Both the position numbers and the translations under genes were made by a program. From assembly GCF_000519265.1 (NCBI RefSeq), contig NZ_KI912608.1:1793582-1857581 (forward strand): DNA of 64,000 nucleotides. The letters are read 5' to 3'. The notes below the pieces were generated by a model. The model worked only from the letters and a program-made list of their open reading frames with translations, was not told the origin of the DNA and did not search any database. Origin of the DNA: Desulfonatronum lacustre DSM 10312 (GTDB lineage: Bacteria; Desulfobacterota; Desulfovibrionia; Desulfovibrionales; Desulfonatronaceae). Positions 10,203 through 18,549 of the stretch are shown piece after piece (the stretch's first letter is position 1; each line of letters starts with the position of its first letter).

Positions 10203-11201
10203 ATGGCAGTGTGGTACTCTTTGTTACTCGTCTTGGGAATGTCCCTTTTTGTCTACCTGGGAGCCGGGTTGCTCGGTTTACAGGCCATTTTCGGCATCGT
10301 GGTCCCGTATGCGGCGATTCTGGTCTTTCTGATCGGCTTCACCATGCGGGTGTTGGGATGGGCCAAGTCGCCGGTGCCGTTCCGCATCCCCACAACCGCC
10401 GGACAACAAAAAAGCCTGGACTGGATCAAGCCGTCCAAAATCGACAGCCCCTACACCACTTGGGGCGTCGTGGGCCGGATGGCCATGGAAGTCCTGCTGT
10501 TTCGGTCCTTGTTCCGCAACACCAAGGCTGAAATCACCGAGGGCAAACTGGCCTACGGGTCCAACAAGTGGCTCTGGCTGGGCGGCATTCTTTTTCACTA
10601 CACCTTTCTGACCATCGTGATCCGACACCTGCGCTTCTTCACCGAGCCCGTGCCGTATTTCGTGCAGGCCCTGGAGAGCATTGACGGCATGTTGCAGATC
10701 GGCTCCCCGGTGATTTACCAGACGGACGTCATCCTGGTCGCCGCGCTGCTGTTTCTTCTGGTTCGGCGATTGGCGAGCCCGCAGCTTCGCTACATTTCCC
10801 TGCCCGCCGACTACTTTCCGCTGTTCCTGATCCTGGGGATCGCCCTTTCCGGCATCATGATGCGCTACTTCGCCATCTTCAAGGTCGACTTGATGAGCGT
10901 GAAGGTCCTGGCCATGGGCTTGGCCACCTTTACCCCCACGATACCGGAAGGGATCGGCGTGATGTTCTTCATTCACCTCTTTTTGTTCAGCGTGTTGCTG
11001 GCCTATTTTCCCTTCAGCAAGCTGATGCACCTGGGCGGCGTGTTTCTCAGCCCGACCCGCAACCTGCCCAACGACAGCCGGATGGTTCGCCACGTCAACC
11101 CCTGGAACGCCCCGGTGAAGGTTCATACCTACGAGCATTACGAGGATGATTTCCGGGAAAAGATGATCGAGGCGGACCTCCCCGTGGAAAAGCAGGCCTA
11201 A
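10203..11201 (+). CDS. dsrM: DsrM, membrane cytochrome b subunit of the DsrMKJOP complex
   Basis: A 332-residue inner-membrane protein of the NarI (nitrate reductase gamma) type with about six hydrophobic helices. Histidines in FHYTFLTIVIRHLRFF and in IHLFLFSVLL/KLMHLGG are the likely ligands of two b-type hemes. DsrM passes electrons between menaquinol and DsrK in the complex that connects the quinone pool or periplasm to sulfite reduction and DsrC. GAGGTAGGG precedes the ATG. It heads the five-gene dsrMKJOP set, with dsrK starting 55 bases downstream. Confidence 0.95.
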   Translation: MAVWYSLLLVLGMSLFVYLGAGLLGLQAIFGIVVPYAAILVFLIGFTMRVLGWAKSPVPFRIPTTAGQQKSLDWIKPSKIDSPYTTWGVVGRMAMEVLLFRSLFRNTKAEITEGKLAYGSNKWLWLGGILFHYTFLTIVIRHLRFFTEPVPYFVQALESIDGMLQIGSPVIYQTDVILVAALLFLLVRRLASPQLRYISLPADYFPLFLILGIALSGIMMRYFAIFKVDLMSVKVLAMGLATFTPTIPEGIGVMFFIHLFLFSVLLAYFPFSKLMHLGGVFLSPTRNLPNDSRMVRHVNPWNAPVKVHTYEHYEDDFREKMIEADLPVEKQA

Positions 11202-11256
11202 AGCCGCTTCCCAGCAGCTGACGGCAAGCAATAGGTAATCAAGATAAGGAGTCGTT

Positions 11257-12867
11257 ATGTCACAAGCGCCAAAGCCAGAAGAATTGCTCCGGGTATCGCA
11301 TATTCCCCCCAAGAAAGATTGGATGGATCCCCGGGTGGACCTCGTTCCCGGGACGTGGGGGTACCCGGGGAAGGCGAGTAGTCTGGAGACGCTCGGATTG
11401 CCCAACCCCCGAGAATGGAACCCCACGGACGAGGATTGGAAGCTGCCTCCCAACTGGAAAGAGATCATTCACGAAGGTCTTAAGGAGCGTCTGGAAAAGT
11501 ATCGCTCCCTGAAAGTGTTTCTGGACATCTGCGTCCGTTGCGGAGCCTGCGCCGACAAATGCCACTTCTTCATCGGCAGCGGCGACCCCAAGAACATGCC
11601 CGTGTTGCGGGCCGAACTGCTCCGATCCATCTACCGCAAGGACTTCACCGCGGTGGGGCGCATGCTGGGTACCTTCGCCGGCGGGCGCGAGTTGACCGAG
11701 GACGTGATCAAGGAGTGGTTCTACTACTTTCACCAGTGTACGGAATGTCGGCGCTGCTCCCTGTACTGTCCCTACGGCATCGACACCGCGGAAATCACCA
11801 TCGTCGTCCGGGAACTGCTCAACCTGATCGGCGTGAACATTGACTGGATCCTCGGCGCGGCGGCCAACTGCTATCGTACCGGGAACCATCTGGGCCTGGA
11901 GCCGCACACCTTCAAGGGCAACATCGACTTCCTGGTGGACGACATCGAGGAATACGTCGGCGTTCGCCTGAATCCCACGTTCAACCGCAAGGGCGCGGAG
12001 GTGCTGTTCATCGCTCCTTCCGGGGACGTTTTCGCCGATCCCGGCATTTTCACCTACATGGGCTATCTGATGCTCTTCGAGCACATCGGCCTGGACTACA
12101 CCATCAGCACCTACGCCTCGGAGGGCGGCAACTTCGGGTTGTTCACCAGCCAGGAAACCATGAAGCGGCTCAACTCCAAAATGTACGCCGAAGCCAAGCG
12201 TCTTGGCGTAAAATGGATCCTGGGCGGCGAGTGCGGTCATATGTGGCGCGTTCTGCACCAGTACATGGACACCATGAACGGACCGGCGGACTTTCTCGAA
12301 GTTCCCAAGTCGCCCATCACCGGGACCGTGTTCGACAACGCCAAGTCCACGAAGATGATCCACATCGTGGAGTTCATGGCCGACCTGATCCGGCACGGCA
12401 AGCTCAAGCTGAACCCGAAGCGCAACGACTACCGGCGGACCACCTGGCACGACTCCTGTAACGTGTCCCGCGGCATGGGCATGTTCGAGGAACCGCGCTA
12501 CGTGCTCAAGAGCGTGTGCAACAACTTCTTCGAAATGCCGGAAAACACCATTCGCGAGCAGACCTTCTGCTGCGGCGGCGGTACCGGCTTGAACGCCGGG
12601 GAGTTCGAATACCTGCGGATGATGGGCGGCATGCCCCGGGCGTTCGCGGTCAAGCATGTACAGGAAAAGCATGGCGTGAATCTTTTGGTGAACGTCTGCG
12701 CGTTGGACCGGGCCATCCTGCCTCCGTTGATGGACTACTGGGCGCCCGAGGTTTCGGTCTCCGGATTGACGGAACTGGTGGCCAATGCGCTGGTCATGGA
12801 AGGAGAGCACGATCGGCCCACCGATCTGCGCGGCGAGGACATTCCAGGCTTGGAGGGGGATGAATAA
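11257..12867 (+). CDS. dsrK: DsrK, iron-sulfur (HdrD-like) catalytic subunit
   Basis: A 536-residue cytoplasmic-side subunit related to heterodisulfide reductase HdrD. Two 4Fe-4S motifs are seen: CVRCGACADKC from about residue 92 and CTECRRCSLYC from about 161. The C-terminal half has the CCG-type cysteine cluster, with HDSCNVSRGMG and FCCGGGTGLN near residue 438, which binds the special 4Fe-4S centre proposed to reduce the DsrC trisulfide. RBS AAGGAG lies before the ATG. Its TAA overlaps the ATG of dsrJ by one base. Confidence 0.96.
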   Translation: MSQAPKPEELLRVSHIPPKKDWMDPRVDLVPGTWGYPGKASSLETLGLPNPREWNPTDEDWKLPPNWKEIIHEGLKERLEKYRSLKVFLDICVRCGACADKCHFFIGSGDPKNMPVLRAELLRSIYRKDFTAVGRMLGTFAGGRELTEDVIKEWFYYFHQCTECRRCSLYCPYGIDTAEITIVVRELLNLIGVNIDWILGAAANCYRTGNHLGLEPHTFKGNIDFLVDDIEEYVGVRLNPTFNRKGAEVLFIAPSGDVFADPGIFTYMGYLMLFEHIGLDYTISTYASEGGNFGLFTSQETMKRLNSKMYAEAKRLGVKWILGGECGHMWRVLHQYMDTMNGPADFLEVPKSPITGTVFDNAKSTKMIHIVEFMADLIRHGKLKLNPKRNDYRRTTWHDSCNVSRGMGMFEEPRYVLKSVCNNFFEMPENTIREQTFCCGGGTGLNAGEFEYLRMMGGMPRAFAVKHVQEKHGVNLLVNVCALDRAILPPLMDYWAPEVSVSGLTELVANALVMEGEHDRPTDLRGEDIPGLEGDE

Positions 12868-13256
12868 TGTACAACGCCGGTAAAATCATACCTGGACTGG
12901 TTATTTTTCTCGGGCTGGTGACGTTTCCGTTCTGGTCGAACATCGGCCGGGCGGCTTTCGAAGCCCCGGAACTGGTCTTTCCCGAGACTGAGGAAGAGTG
13001 CGTCGAGTCCGGAGACTGGATGCGCGCCAACCACATGATCCTGCTGGACGATTGGCGGGACCTGGCGGTTCGGGACAATCTGCGCCTGTATAGCAGTGAA
13101 ACCGGAAAACGCTTCGACATGAGCCTGACCAAGACCTGCCTGTCGAGCCAGTGCCATGCCAACAAGGATACGTTCTGCGATCGATGTCACGATGCCTTGG
13201 CCATTGCCCCGCACTGCTGGGATTGCCACGTCGTACCGTCAATAGGGGAGGAATAA
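12867..13256 (+). CDS. dsrJ: DsrJ, periplasmic triheme cytochrome c
   Basis: A 129-residue protein with one N-terminal hydrophobic anchor (residues 7-23) and a periplasmic heme domain. Heme attachment motifs are C91-x4-C96-H97, C104-x2-C107-H and C117-x2-C120-H. The first has four residues between the cysteines rather than two. Cys45, in EEECVESGDWM, is a candidate for the unusual cysteine heme ligand known in DsrJ proteins. DsrJ is the periplasmic electron carrier of the complex. The start codon overlaps the dsrK stop. Confidence 0.94.
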   Translation: MYNAGKIIPGLVIFLGLVTFPFWSNIGRAAFEAPELVFPETEEECVESGDWMRANHMILLDDWRDLAVRDNLRLYSSETGKRFDMSLTKTCLSSQCHANKDTFCDRCHDALAIAPHCWDCHVVPSIGEE

Positions 13257-13259
13257 GCC

Positions 13260-14045
13260 ATGGCCATAAATCGAAGAACCTTTCTGAAGGCCGCCGGGCT
13301 GACGACTTTGGCCGGCGTGGCCGGACACGCGGCGATGGAACTGCTGGCGCCGGGGGCGTTAGAGGCCTCCGGGGCTCCCAAGGTCGGTGAGTATCCCGAG
13401 GCCCTGACCGCCAAACGCTGGGCCATGCTCATCGACACGGAAAAATTCACCACGGCCCAGGTGTACCAGAAGTGCATAGATGCCTGTCACGTTTTGCATA
13501 ACGTGCCGCATATTCCCGGCGATCAGGAAATCAAGTGGCTGTGGACAGACAGTTTCAAGCACGTCTTCCCGGACCAACAGCACGCTTTGGTTCCGGAAAG
13601 GATTAAAAATCAGCCTTTTATGGCGCTGTGCAACCATTGCGACAATCCGCCCTGCGTGCGGGTCTGCCCGACCAAGGCCACGTTCAAACGCGACGACGGC
13701 ATCGTGATGATGGACATGCACCGCTGCATCGGTTGCCGGTACTGCATGGCCGGCTGTCCCTACGGCGCGCGCAGCTTCAATTTCTGGGATCCGCGGCCGT
13801 TTATCGAAAACATCGATCCCTATTACCCCACCCGGATGAAAGGCGTCGTGGAGAAATGCACGTTCTGTGAGGACCGGTTGGCCAAAGGGCAGCTTCCGGC
13901 TTGCGTCGAGGCCTCGGAAGGGGCGCTGATTTTCGGCGACCTGGCCAACGAGGACTCCGAAGTGCGCCGGGTGTTGCGAGAACGGTACAGCCTGCGTCGC
14001 AAGCCTTCCCTGGGGACCGACCCCCACGTCTTCTATCTGATATGA
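13260..14045 (+). CDS. dsrO: DsrO, Tat-exported iron-sulfur protein
   Basis: A 261-residue periplasmic ferredoxin-like subunit. The N-terminus NRRTFLKAAGLTTLAGV is a twin-arginine signal. Several cysteine clusters follow, including CNHCDNPPCVRVCPTKA, CIGCRYCMAGCPYGA and CTFCEDRLAKGQLPAC, as in the NrfC/DmsB-like family with three to four 4Fe-4S centres. It should hand electrons between DsrJ and the NrfD-like DsrP. RBS GGGGAGG lies before the ATG, which is four bases after the dsrJ stop. Confidence 0.95.
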   Translation: MAINRRTFLKAAGLTTLAGVAGHAAMELLAPGALEASGAPKVGEYPEALTAKRWAMLIDTEKFTTAQVYQKCIDACHVLHNVPHIPGDQEIKWLWTDSFKHVFPDQQHALVPERIKNQPFMALCNHCDNPPCVRVCPTKATFKRDDGIVMMDMHRCIGCRYCMAGCPYGARSFNFWDPRPFIENIDPYYPTRMKGVVEKCTFCEDRLAKGQLPACVEASEGALIFGDLANEDSEVRRVLRERYSLRRKPSLGTDPHVFYLI

Positions 14046-14056
14046 GGTGAGCAAAT

Positions 14057-15211
14057 ATGTTGGAAAAAGCGCTACAGGGAAACAAGGCGTACTGGGGGTG
14101 GATCGCCTCGCTCCTCGTCGTCATCGGCATCGGTTTCGTCTTTTACGTTTATCAGTTGCAGCAGGGCCTGGGCGTCACCGGTCTGAACCGGGACGTCTCC
14201 TGGGGGCTGTACATCGGACAGCTGACCTACATGGTCGGCATCGCCGCCTCGGCGGTCATGCTGGTCCTGCCCTATTACCTGCACGACCATAAAGCCTTCG
14301 GAAAGCTGGTCATTTTCGGCGAATTTCTGGCCGTCTCCGCGGTGGTCGTCTGTCTGCTGTTCGTCGTGGTCGACCTGGGTCAACCGCAACGCCTGATGAA
14401 CGTCATCCTCTACCCTACTCCCAATTCGGTTCTGTTCTGGGACATGGTGGTCTTGAACGGATATCTCTTCCTGAACATCATCATCGGCTGGTCGGTGCTG
14501 CACGCCGTCAAGAAAGGCGTTCGCCCGGCTTCCTGGGTCAAGGTCCTGATTTACGTGTCCATTCCCTGGGCCGTGAGCATCCATACGGTCACGGCGTTCC
14601 TGTACGCCGGTCTTCCCGGACGGTACTTCTGGCATGACTCGCTGCTGGCGGCCAGCTTCCTGTCCGGCGCCTTCGCGGCCGGTCCCGCCCTGCTGCTGTT
14701 GATTCTGATGATCGTGCAAAAGGTTTCGGATCTGAAGATCCCCAAGGAAGCGATTCAGACCATGACCAAGATCATCACCTATGCCTGGGCCATCAATCTG
14801 TTCATGGTGCTGTTGAAGATCTTTTCCGCCTACTACAGCCAGTACCCCGCAAAGATGGCCGCCTTTGACTACATGTTCGGAGGATACGGTGGAGAACAGC
14901 TGATGCCCTGGATGTGGAACTTCGTGTTCTTGGGCGTCGTGTCCCTCGCCTTGCTGGTCATCCCCAGTACCCGGAACAATCCGGTGACCATGACCATCGC
15001 CCTGATCATGGTGTTCGTCGCCGGCTGGATCGACAAGGGCCTGACCCTGGTCATCGGCGGGTTCATTCCCAACCCCTTCAAGGTGCATACGGAGTACTGG
15101 CCGACGATTCCCGAGGTGTTCATCTCCGTGGGCGTGTATGCCGTGGGTCTGTTGATCCTGACCGTCCTGTACAAGGTGGCCCTTGCGGTGCAGAGGGAAT
15201 CCGCGTCGTAG
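14057..15211 (+). CDS. dsrP: DsrP, NrfD-family quinone-interacting membrane subunit
   Basis: A 384-residue integral membrane protein with about ten hydrophobic helices, of the NrfD/PsrC family. It begins MLEKALQGNKAYWGW and contains VVDLGQPQRLMNVILYPTPN, a family landmark. DsrP exchanges electrons with quinones and pairs with DsrO on the periplasmic side. It is the last gene of the operon and is followed by a strong intrinsic terminator. RBS GAGGTGAG precedes the ATG. Confidence 0.95.
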   Translation: MLEKALQGNKAYWGWIASLLVVIGIGFVFYVYQLQQGLGVTGLNRDVSWGLYIGQLTYMVGIAASAVMLVLPYYLHDHKAFGKLVIFGEFLAVSAVVVCLLFVVVDLGQPQRLMNVILYPTPNSVLFWDMVVLNGYLFLNIIIGWSVLHAVKKGVRPASWVKVLIYVSIPWAVSIHTVTAFLYAGLPGRYFWHDSLLAASFLSGAFAAGPALLLLILMIVQKVSDLKIPKEAIQTMTKIITYAWAINLFMVLLKIFSAYYSQYPAKMAAFDYMFGGYGGEQLMPWMWNFVFLGVVSLALLVIPSTRNNPVTMTIALIMVFVAGWIDKGLTLVIGGFIPNPFKVHTEYWPTIPEVFISVGVYAVGLLILTVLYKVALAVQRESAS

Positions 15212-15245
15212 GCGCTATCGGACGCATTCTCGAATCCAAACCTGC

Positions 15246-15283
15246 AAGCCCGCCGCGATACCTGAACCGCGGCGGGCTTTTCT
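15246..15283 (+). terminator. intrinsic terminator of dsrMKJOP
   Basis: AAGCCCGCCGCG (15246-15257) pairs perfectly with CGCGGCGGGCTT (15268-15279) around a ten-base loop, followed by TTCTTT. It begins 35 bases after the dsrP stop. Confidence 0.92.
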
Positions 15284-15402
15284 TTGGGCCGACGGCCCGG
15301 GAAATTCAATGCTTGAAACCACGGCCGAGATTGGTGAGAAACACCGTTGGTCCCATACGCGAAACTGTAAAATATTCCTATTCAAATTCGCCCTTCACGC
15401 TC

Positions 15403-15432
15403 TTGACATAACAGCCCAAACGTCTCAAGAAT
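15403..15432 (+). promoter_or_regulatory. candidate promoter of the ferredoxin gene
   Basis: A perfect -35 TTGACA (15403-15408) is followed after 18 bases by AAGAAT (15427-15432). The -10 is weak. A start near 15440 would give a leader of about 220 bases before the ferredoxin ATG. Confidence 0.4.
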
Positions 15433-15659
15433 ATCTGGTCGTTCGGCTTTCCTGAAGGGCAATGGGCGTGCCGAGAGCTCGGATTTCCAGCGCCAGGACC
15501 ACGACCAGCGCGTTATTTTGGTTGTCTTTTGAGGATGGGGCGCTTTTCGTCCGGATACGGGACGACCTCGCCCGTGGCGTCGGGAGTGCGACGCCGAAGC
15601 ACAACAACCTGCTCGCGGAATTGATCCCGAGCAGATTTCATTCAAACTGGAGGTAGAAA

Positions 15660-15848
15660 ATGGGTTGGAAGATTACTGTTGATGTCGACAAGTGTACCGG
15701 CGACGGCGAGTGTGTCGATGTTTGCCCTGTTGAAGTCTATGAACTTCAGGACGGCAAGGCCGTTGCCGTGAATGAAGAAGAATGCCTGGGCTGTGAATCA
15801 TGCATCGAGGTCTGTGAATCCAACGCCCTCACGGTCGAGGAAGTCTAG
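15660..15848 (+). CDS. 7Fe ferredoxin of the ferredoxin III type
   Basis: A 62-residue small electron carrier. The first cluster motif reads C12-T-G-D15-G-E-C18-x3-C22-P: the second cysteine of the usual CxxCxxCxxxCP is replaced by Asp15. The second motif, CLGCESCIEVC, has all four cysteines. Desulfovibrio africanus ferredoxin III has the same Asp (Asp14 of the mature protein) and binds a 3Fe-4S cluster that converts reversibly to 4Fe-4S by taking up iron or other metals. The rest of the sequence strongly resembles that protein from memory. RBS GGAGG lies before the ATG, and a 13-bp terminator follows. Confidence 0.95.
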   Translation: MGWKITVDVDKCTGDGECVDVCPVEVYELQDGKAVAVNEEECLGCESCIEVCESNALTVEEV

Positions 15849-15883
15849 ACGCCGACTTTTTTTCATAACTGTCATTCGTTTTT

Positions 15884-15917
15884 GCCAAAAGGAGGGTCGC
15901 CCTCCTTTTGGCGTTTT
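15884..15917 (+). terminator. intrinsic terminator after the ferredoxin
   Basis: GCCAAAAGGAGGG (15884-15896) pairs perfectly with CCCTCCTTTTGGC (15900-15912) around TCG, followed by GTTTT. It ends eleven bases before the next start codon, so it separates the ferredoxin from the downstream genes or lets only some transcripts through. Confidence 0.85.
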
Positions 15918-15928
15918 AGGAGTACGGC

Positions 15929-16726
15929 ATGCCATCTGATTTTTCACCATTTTTCACGAAATACGAACAACTTTTGAAGGATGTGGACAAGGTTTTCAGC
16001 ACGGTCAAGGACCAGCATCCGGACTGCGTGACCTGCACGACGGGATGCAGTGACTGTTGCCACGCCGTTTTCGACTTGCCCTTGATTGAAGCCTTGTACT
16101 TGAATCACCATTTTCATGGTGTTTTGCCCAAGGAAACCAAGGACCAGATTCTGACCAAGGCCGACCAGGCGGATCGCACGGCCTATAAATTGAAATTTCA
16201 GGCCCACAAGCGGCAGCGCTCCGGTGAAGATACGGATGCCATTTTGGAAGACATGGCCCGCGAACGAGTTCGTTGTCCGCTGCTCAATTCCCAGGATCGT
16301 TGCGACCTTTACGCATTCCGGCCCATTACCTGCAGACTGTACGGCATTCCGCAGGAAGTCGGCGGCAAGGCCAGGACGTGCGCGCTTTCCAAGTTTTCAC
16401 CCGGCGCTCCGTATCCCACGGTCCATGTGGACAAGATCCACCGGGCACTGGCCGCGCTGAGCATGGAGTTGGTGGCTTCCTTAAATACGAAGTACAATCA
16501 GATGGCCGATATGCTCGTCCCTCCGTCCATGGCTCTGCTCACGGTATACGACGACGAGTACTTGGGGCTGCAAAAGTCCTCCGGGTGCTCCTCCTCCGGG
16601 TGTTCGTCATCCGGATGTTCGCCATCAGGGAGTTCGACGGGGGGTTGCGGTCCGGCCAAAAAGGACGGTTGCTCGTGTGGTCCGAACGAGTGTGATCCCG
16701 GGAGCTGCGAGCCATGTCGGAAATAG
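15929..16726 (+). CDS. YkgJ-type cysteine-cluster protein with Cys/Ser/Gly-rich tail
   Basis: A 265-residue protein. The N-terminal part has CVTCTTGCSDCCH (about residues 35-47), then RCPLL, RCDLYAFRPITCRLYG, as in the YkgJ (zinc/iron-chelating, CxCxxCC) family, whose chemistry is not settled. The C-terminal 50 residues are an unusual tail of repeated SSGC units followed by CSCGPNECDPGSCEPC. This is plausibly an added metal-binding region. RBS AGGAG lies before the ATG. It overlaps the next gene by 13 bases, so the two are co-translated. Confidence 0.8.
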   Translation: MPSDFSPFFTKYEQLLKDVDKVFSTVKDQHPDCVTCTTGCSDCCHAVFDLPLIEALYLNHHFHGVLPKETKDQILTKADQADRTAYKLKFQAHKRQRSGEDTDAILEDMARERVRCPLLNSQDRCDLYAFRPITCRLYGIPQEVGGKARTCALSKFSPGAPYPTVHVDKIHRALAALSMELVASLNTKYNQMADMLVPPSMALLTVYDDEYLGLQKSSGCSSSGCSSSGCSPSGSSTGGCGPAKKDGCSCGPNECDPGSCEPCRK

Positions 16727-17082
16727 ACGAACAGCAAGAGCAGAAACGGGCCATTTACGAGAGCCTTTCTCCTCGGGCCAAAACCTATGTCGCCAAGCTC
16801 GGGTACGACAAGTGGGACCCGTTTCAGAAGCCCAACGATCCGCTGGATCTGCGCAAATTCACCACGGACAAGACCGCTCGGGCCATGGCCATGGGCTTTT
16901 TGCAGCAACGTAAGGAAGAGCATTATTCCAACACGTATGCCAAAGCCGTGTTGGACATGTGCATGGGACTGATGGACAATGATGAGCGCTATCTGGCCAT
17001 GTACGAGTTTTGCCGTTGGTATCAGGGGCAGCCGCAGCCCCATGAAGACGTTTTGGAACAACGGACGTTTCGCCGCGACTGA
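16714..17082 (+). CDS. small conserved protein of unknown function
   Basis: A 122-residue acidic, helical, soluble protein with no cofactor motif that I recognise. Notable stretches are SPRAKTYVAKLGYDKWDPF and FTTDKTARAMAMGFLQQR. Its start lies inside the 3' end of the YkgJ-like gene in another frame, which points to a shared transcript. Base composition and codon use match the neighbours, so it is a real gene. No function is assigned. Confidence 0.8.
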   Translation: MSEIDEQQEQKRAIYESLSPRAKTYVAKLGYDKWDPFQKPNDPLDLRKFTTDKTARAMAMGFLQQRKEEHYSNTYAKAVLDMCMGLMDNDERYLAMYEFCRWYQGQPQPHEDVLEQRTFRRD

Positions 17083-17104
17083 ACCATCCCCGGTTCAGAC
17101 GTCA

Positions 17105-17132
17105 CGGCAATTGTGAGTTTTTCAACGGACTG
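17105..17132. repeat. partial copy of a dispersed repeat (core CCGTTGAAAAACTC)
   Basis: Read on the minus strand, this stretch shares about 25 bases with the left end of the palindromic element at 57083-57205, with only one or two differences (CCGTTGAAAAACTC, one variable base, then CAATTGCCG). It lies between the 122-residue gene and the TPR gene. Confidence 0.5.
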
Positions 17133-17158
17133 ATGTCCCGCAACCAATTGGAGCGATC

Positions 17159-17782
17159 ATGACCGCGTCCTCGAACATCGACGATTTTATCAAGGAAAAA
17201 AAAGACCAGCTTGCCCAGAACGACGATTGCGGCAACTCGCACTACAATCTGGGCGTTGCCTACCTATCTCAACGCAAATGGAAGGAAGCTGAAGAGGAAT
17301 TCTTCGCCGCGGTGGAGTCCTCGCCCACTTTGGCCGAAGCATACGTGCAACTGGGCGGTATCCGGATGTACCAGAACGATCTGGAGGGCTGCCTGTATTT
17401 CAACCAAAAAGCCCTGGAAGTGCGTCCCAAGTTTCCTGTACCGTACGGTAATATCGGCTTTGTGCATCTCCAGAACGGCGAGCCGGAAAAGGCGCTGGAA
17501 CCGCTGAAGCAGGCCCTTTTGCTGCAACCACGATTCATCCAGGCGCATACGACCCTGGCCAGTGCCTATTATGCCCTGGGCGATCTGGAAAAGTGCATTG
17601 ACCATTGTGAGCGGGCGTTGAAGGTCGAGCCTCGGTTCGCCCCTGCCTACAATAATCTTTCCCTTTGCTATTTTGACCAGGGAAAATTCGATCTGGCGCT
17701 GGAAAACATGGACAAGGCCCTGGAATATGGCTTTGAGGTGGTTCCTGAGTTCCGGGCCCGGCTCGAAGAGCACCGTTCCTGA
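17159..17782 (+). CDS. tetratricopeptide-repeat protein
   Basis: A 207-residue soluble protein made almost wholly of TPR units. Signature positions are visible in HYNLGVAYLSQRKWKEAEEEF, in PYGNIGFVHLQNGEPEKALE and in AYNNLSLCYFDQGKFDLALE, giving about five repeats. No signal peptide or catalytic domain is seen, so it is probably a protein-binding scaffold. RBS TTGGAG precedes the ATG. It sits between two conserved genes of unknown role on the same strand. Confidence 0.9.
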   Translation: MTASSNIDDFIKEKKDQLAQNDDCGNSHYNLGVAYLSQRKWKEAEEEFFAAVESSPTLAEAYVQLGGIRMYQNDLEGCLYFNQKALEVRPKFPVPYGNIGFVHLQNGEPEKALEPLKQALLLQPRFIQAHTTLASAYYALGDLEKCIDHCERALKVEPRFAPAYNNLSLCYFDQGKFDLALENMDKALEYGFEVVPEFRARLEEHRS

Positions 17783-17841
17783 ACTTTGGAGGCGGGGTTC
17801 GAAAAGAGCGTTCATTTCCGATGGGGGACAGGGAGATCCTG

Positions 17842-18537
17842 ATGGCGCATTTCAAGTCCATGAAACGGGATTTTTCAATATTCCTGCCGCTGAACGACTG
17901 GCGGGAACGGCTGGAGCCTTATCTCGAGCAACCGCCCCGCAAGGTTTTGGGACCGCTTTTTTCTCTGCTCCTGGCCCCGGAACCGCTCTTGAAGTGGCGG
18001 GCCGTATCGGCTTTCGGGGTGACGGTGGCCAGGCTGGCGGAGCAGGACTTGGAGTCGGCGCGGGTAGTCATGCGCCGATTGATGTGGAATTTGAATGAAG
18101 AGTCCGGAGCCATTGGCTGGGGAGCGCCGGAGTCCATGGGCGAGAGCATGGCCCGGTGTCCCCGGCTGGCCGTGGAGTTCAACCGGATCCTGATTTCCTA
18201 CGCCCAGGAACCGACGTCCGGCGACGGCAACTATCTCGACCACGAGCCGCTGCGGCGCGGAGTCTACTGGGGCATGGCCAGATTGGCCGAAAAGCAGCCG
18301 GATTTGGTTCAGCGGGGCCGCGCGACGTTTCTTGAGCTATTGAGGGATGAAGACGCGGGAAAACGGGCTCTGGGGCTATGGGGGCTGGGTTCGGTGGGAA
18401 ACGGGCCAGAAGTCGCGTCCGCCGTGCGTCTTCTTGTCGACGACCACCATGTCGTCGTGTTGTACCGCAATGAGCAGTTGCGGGAATACGGCGTCAACGA
18501 CCTTGCCCGGGAAGCCTTGAACAAGGTCGAAGCTTGA
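17842..18537 (+). CDS. HEAT-like repeat protein of the DVU0298 type
   Basis: A 231-residue (from this start) helical protein conserved in Desulfovibrionales. It contains LLKWRAVSAFGVTVARLAE and MRRLMWNLNEESGAIGWG, features shared by DVU0298-like proteins and by HEAT/PBS-lyase-type repeats. The ATG at 17842 is chosen because GGGAG lies six bases upstream. An in-frame ATG at 17821 lacks a ribosome site. No enzyme motif is seen, and function is unknown. Confidence 0.75.
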   Translation: MAHFKSMKRDFSIFLPLNDWRERLEPYLEQPPRKVLGPLFSLLLAPEPLLKWRAVSAFGVTVARLAEQDLESARVVMRRLMWNLNEESGAIGWGAPESMGESMARCPRLAVEFNRILISYAQEPTSGDGNYLDHEPLRRGVYWGMARLAEKQPDLVQRGRATFLELLRDEDAGKRALGLWGLGSVGNGPEVASAVRLLVDDHHVVVLYRNEQLREYGVNDLAREALNKVEA

Positions 18538-18549
18538 TTTCCAGCCGGG

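Larger units (their letters stand above)
15212..15659. other. intergenic region between dsrP and the ferredoxin gene
   Basis: This 448-base stretch holds the dsrP terminator at its left end and a possible promoter at 15403-15432. No coding frame with convincing composition is seen. The rest shows no repeat or structure that I can name. Confidence 0.6.
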
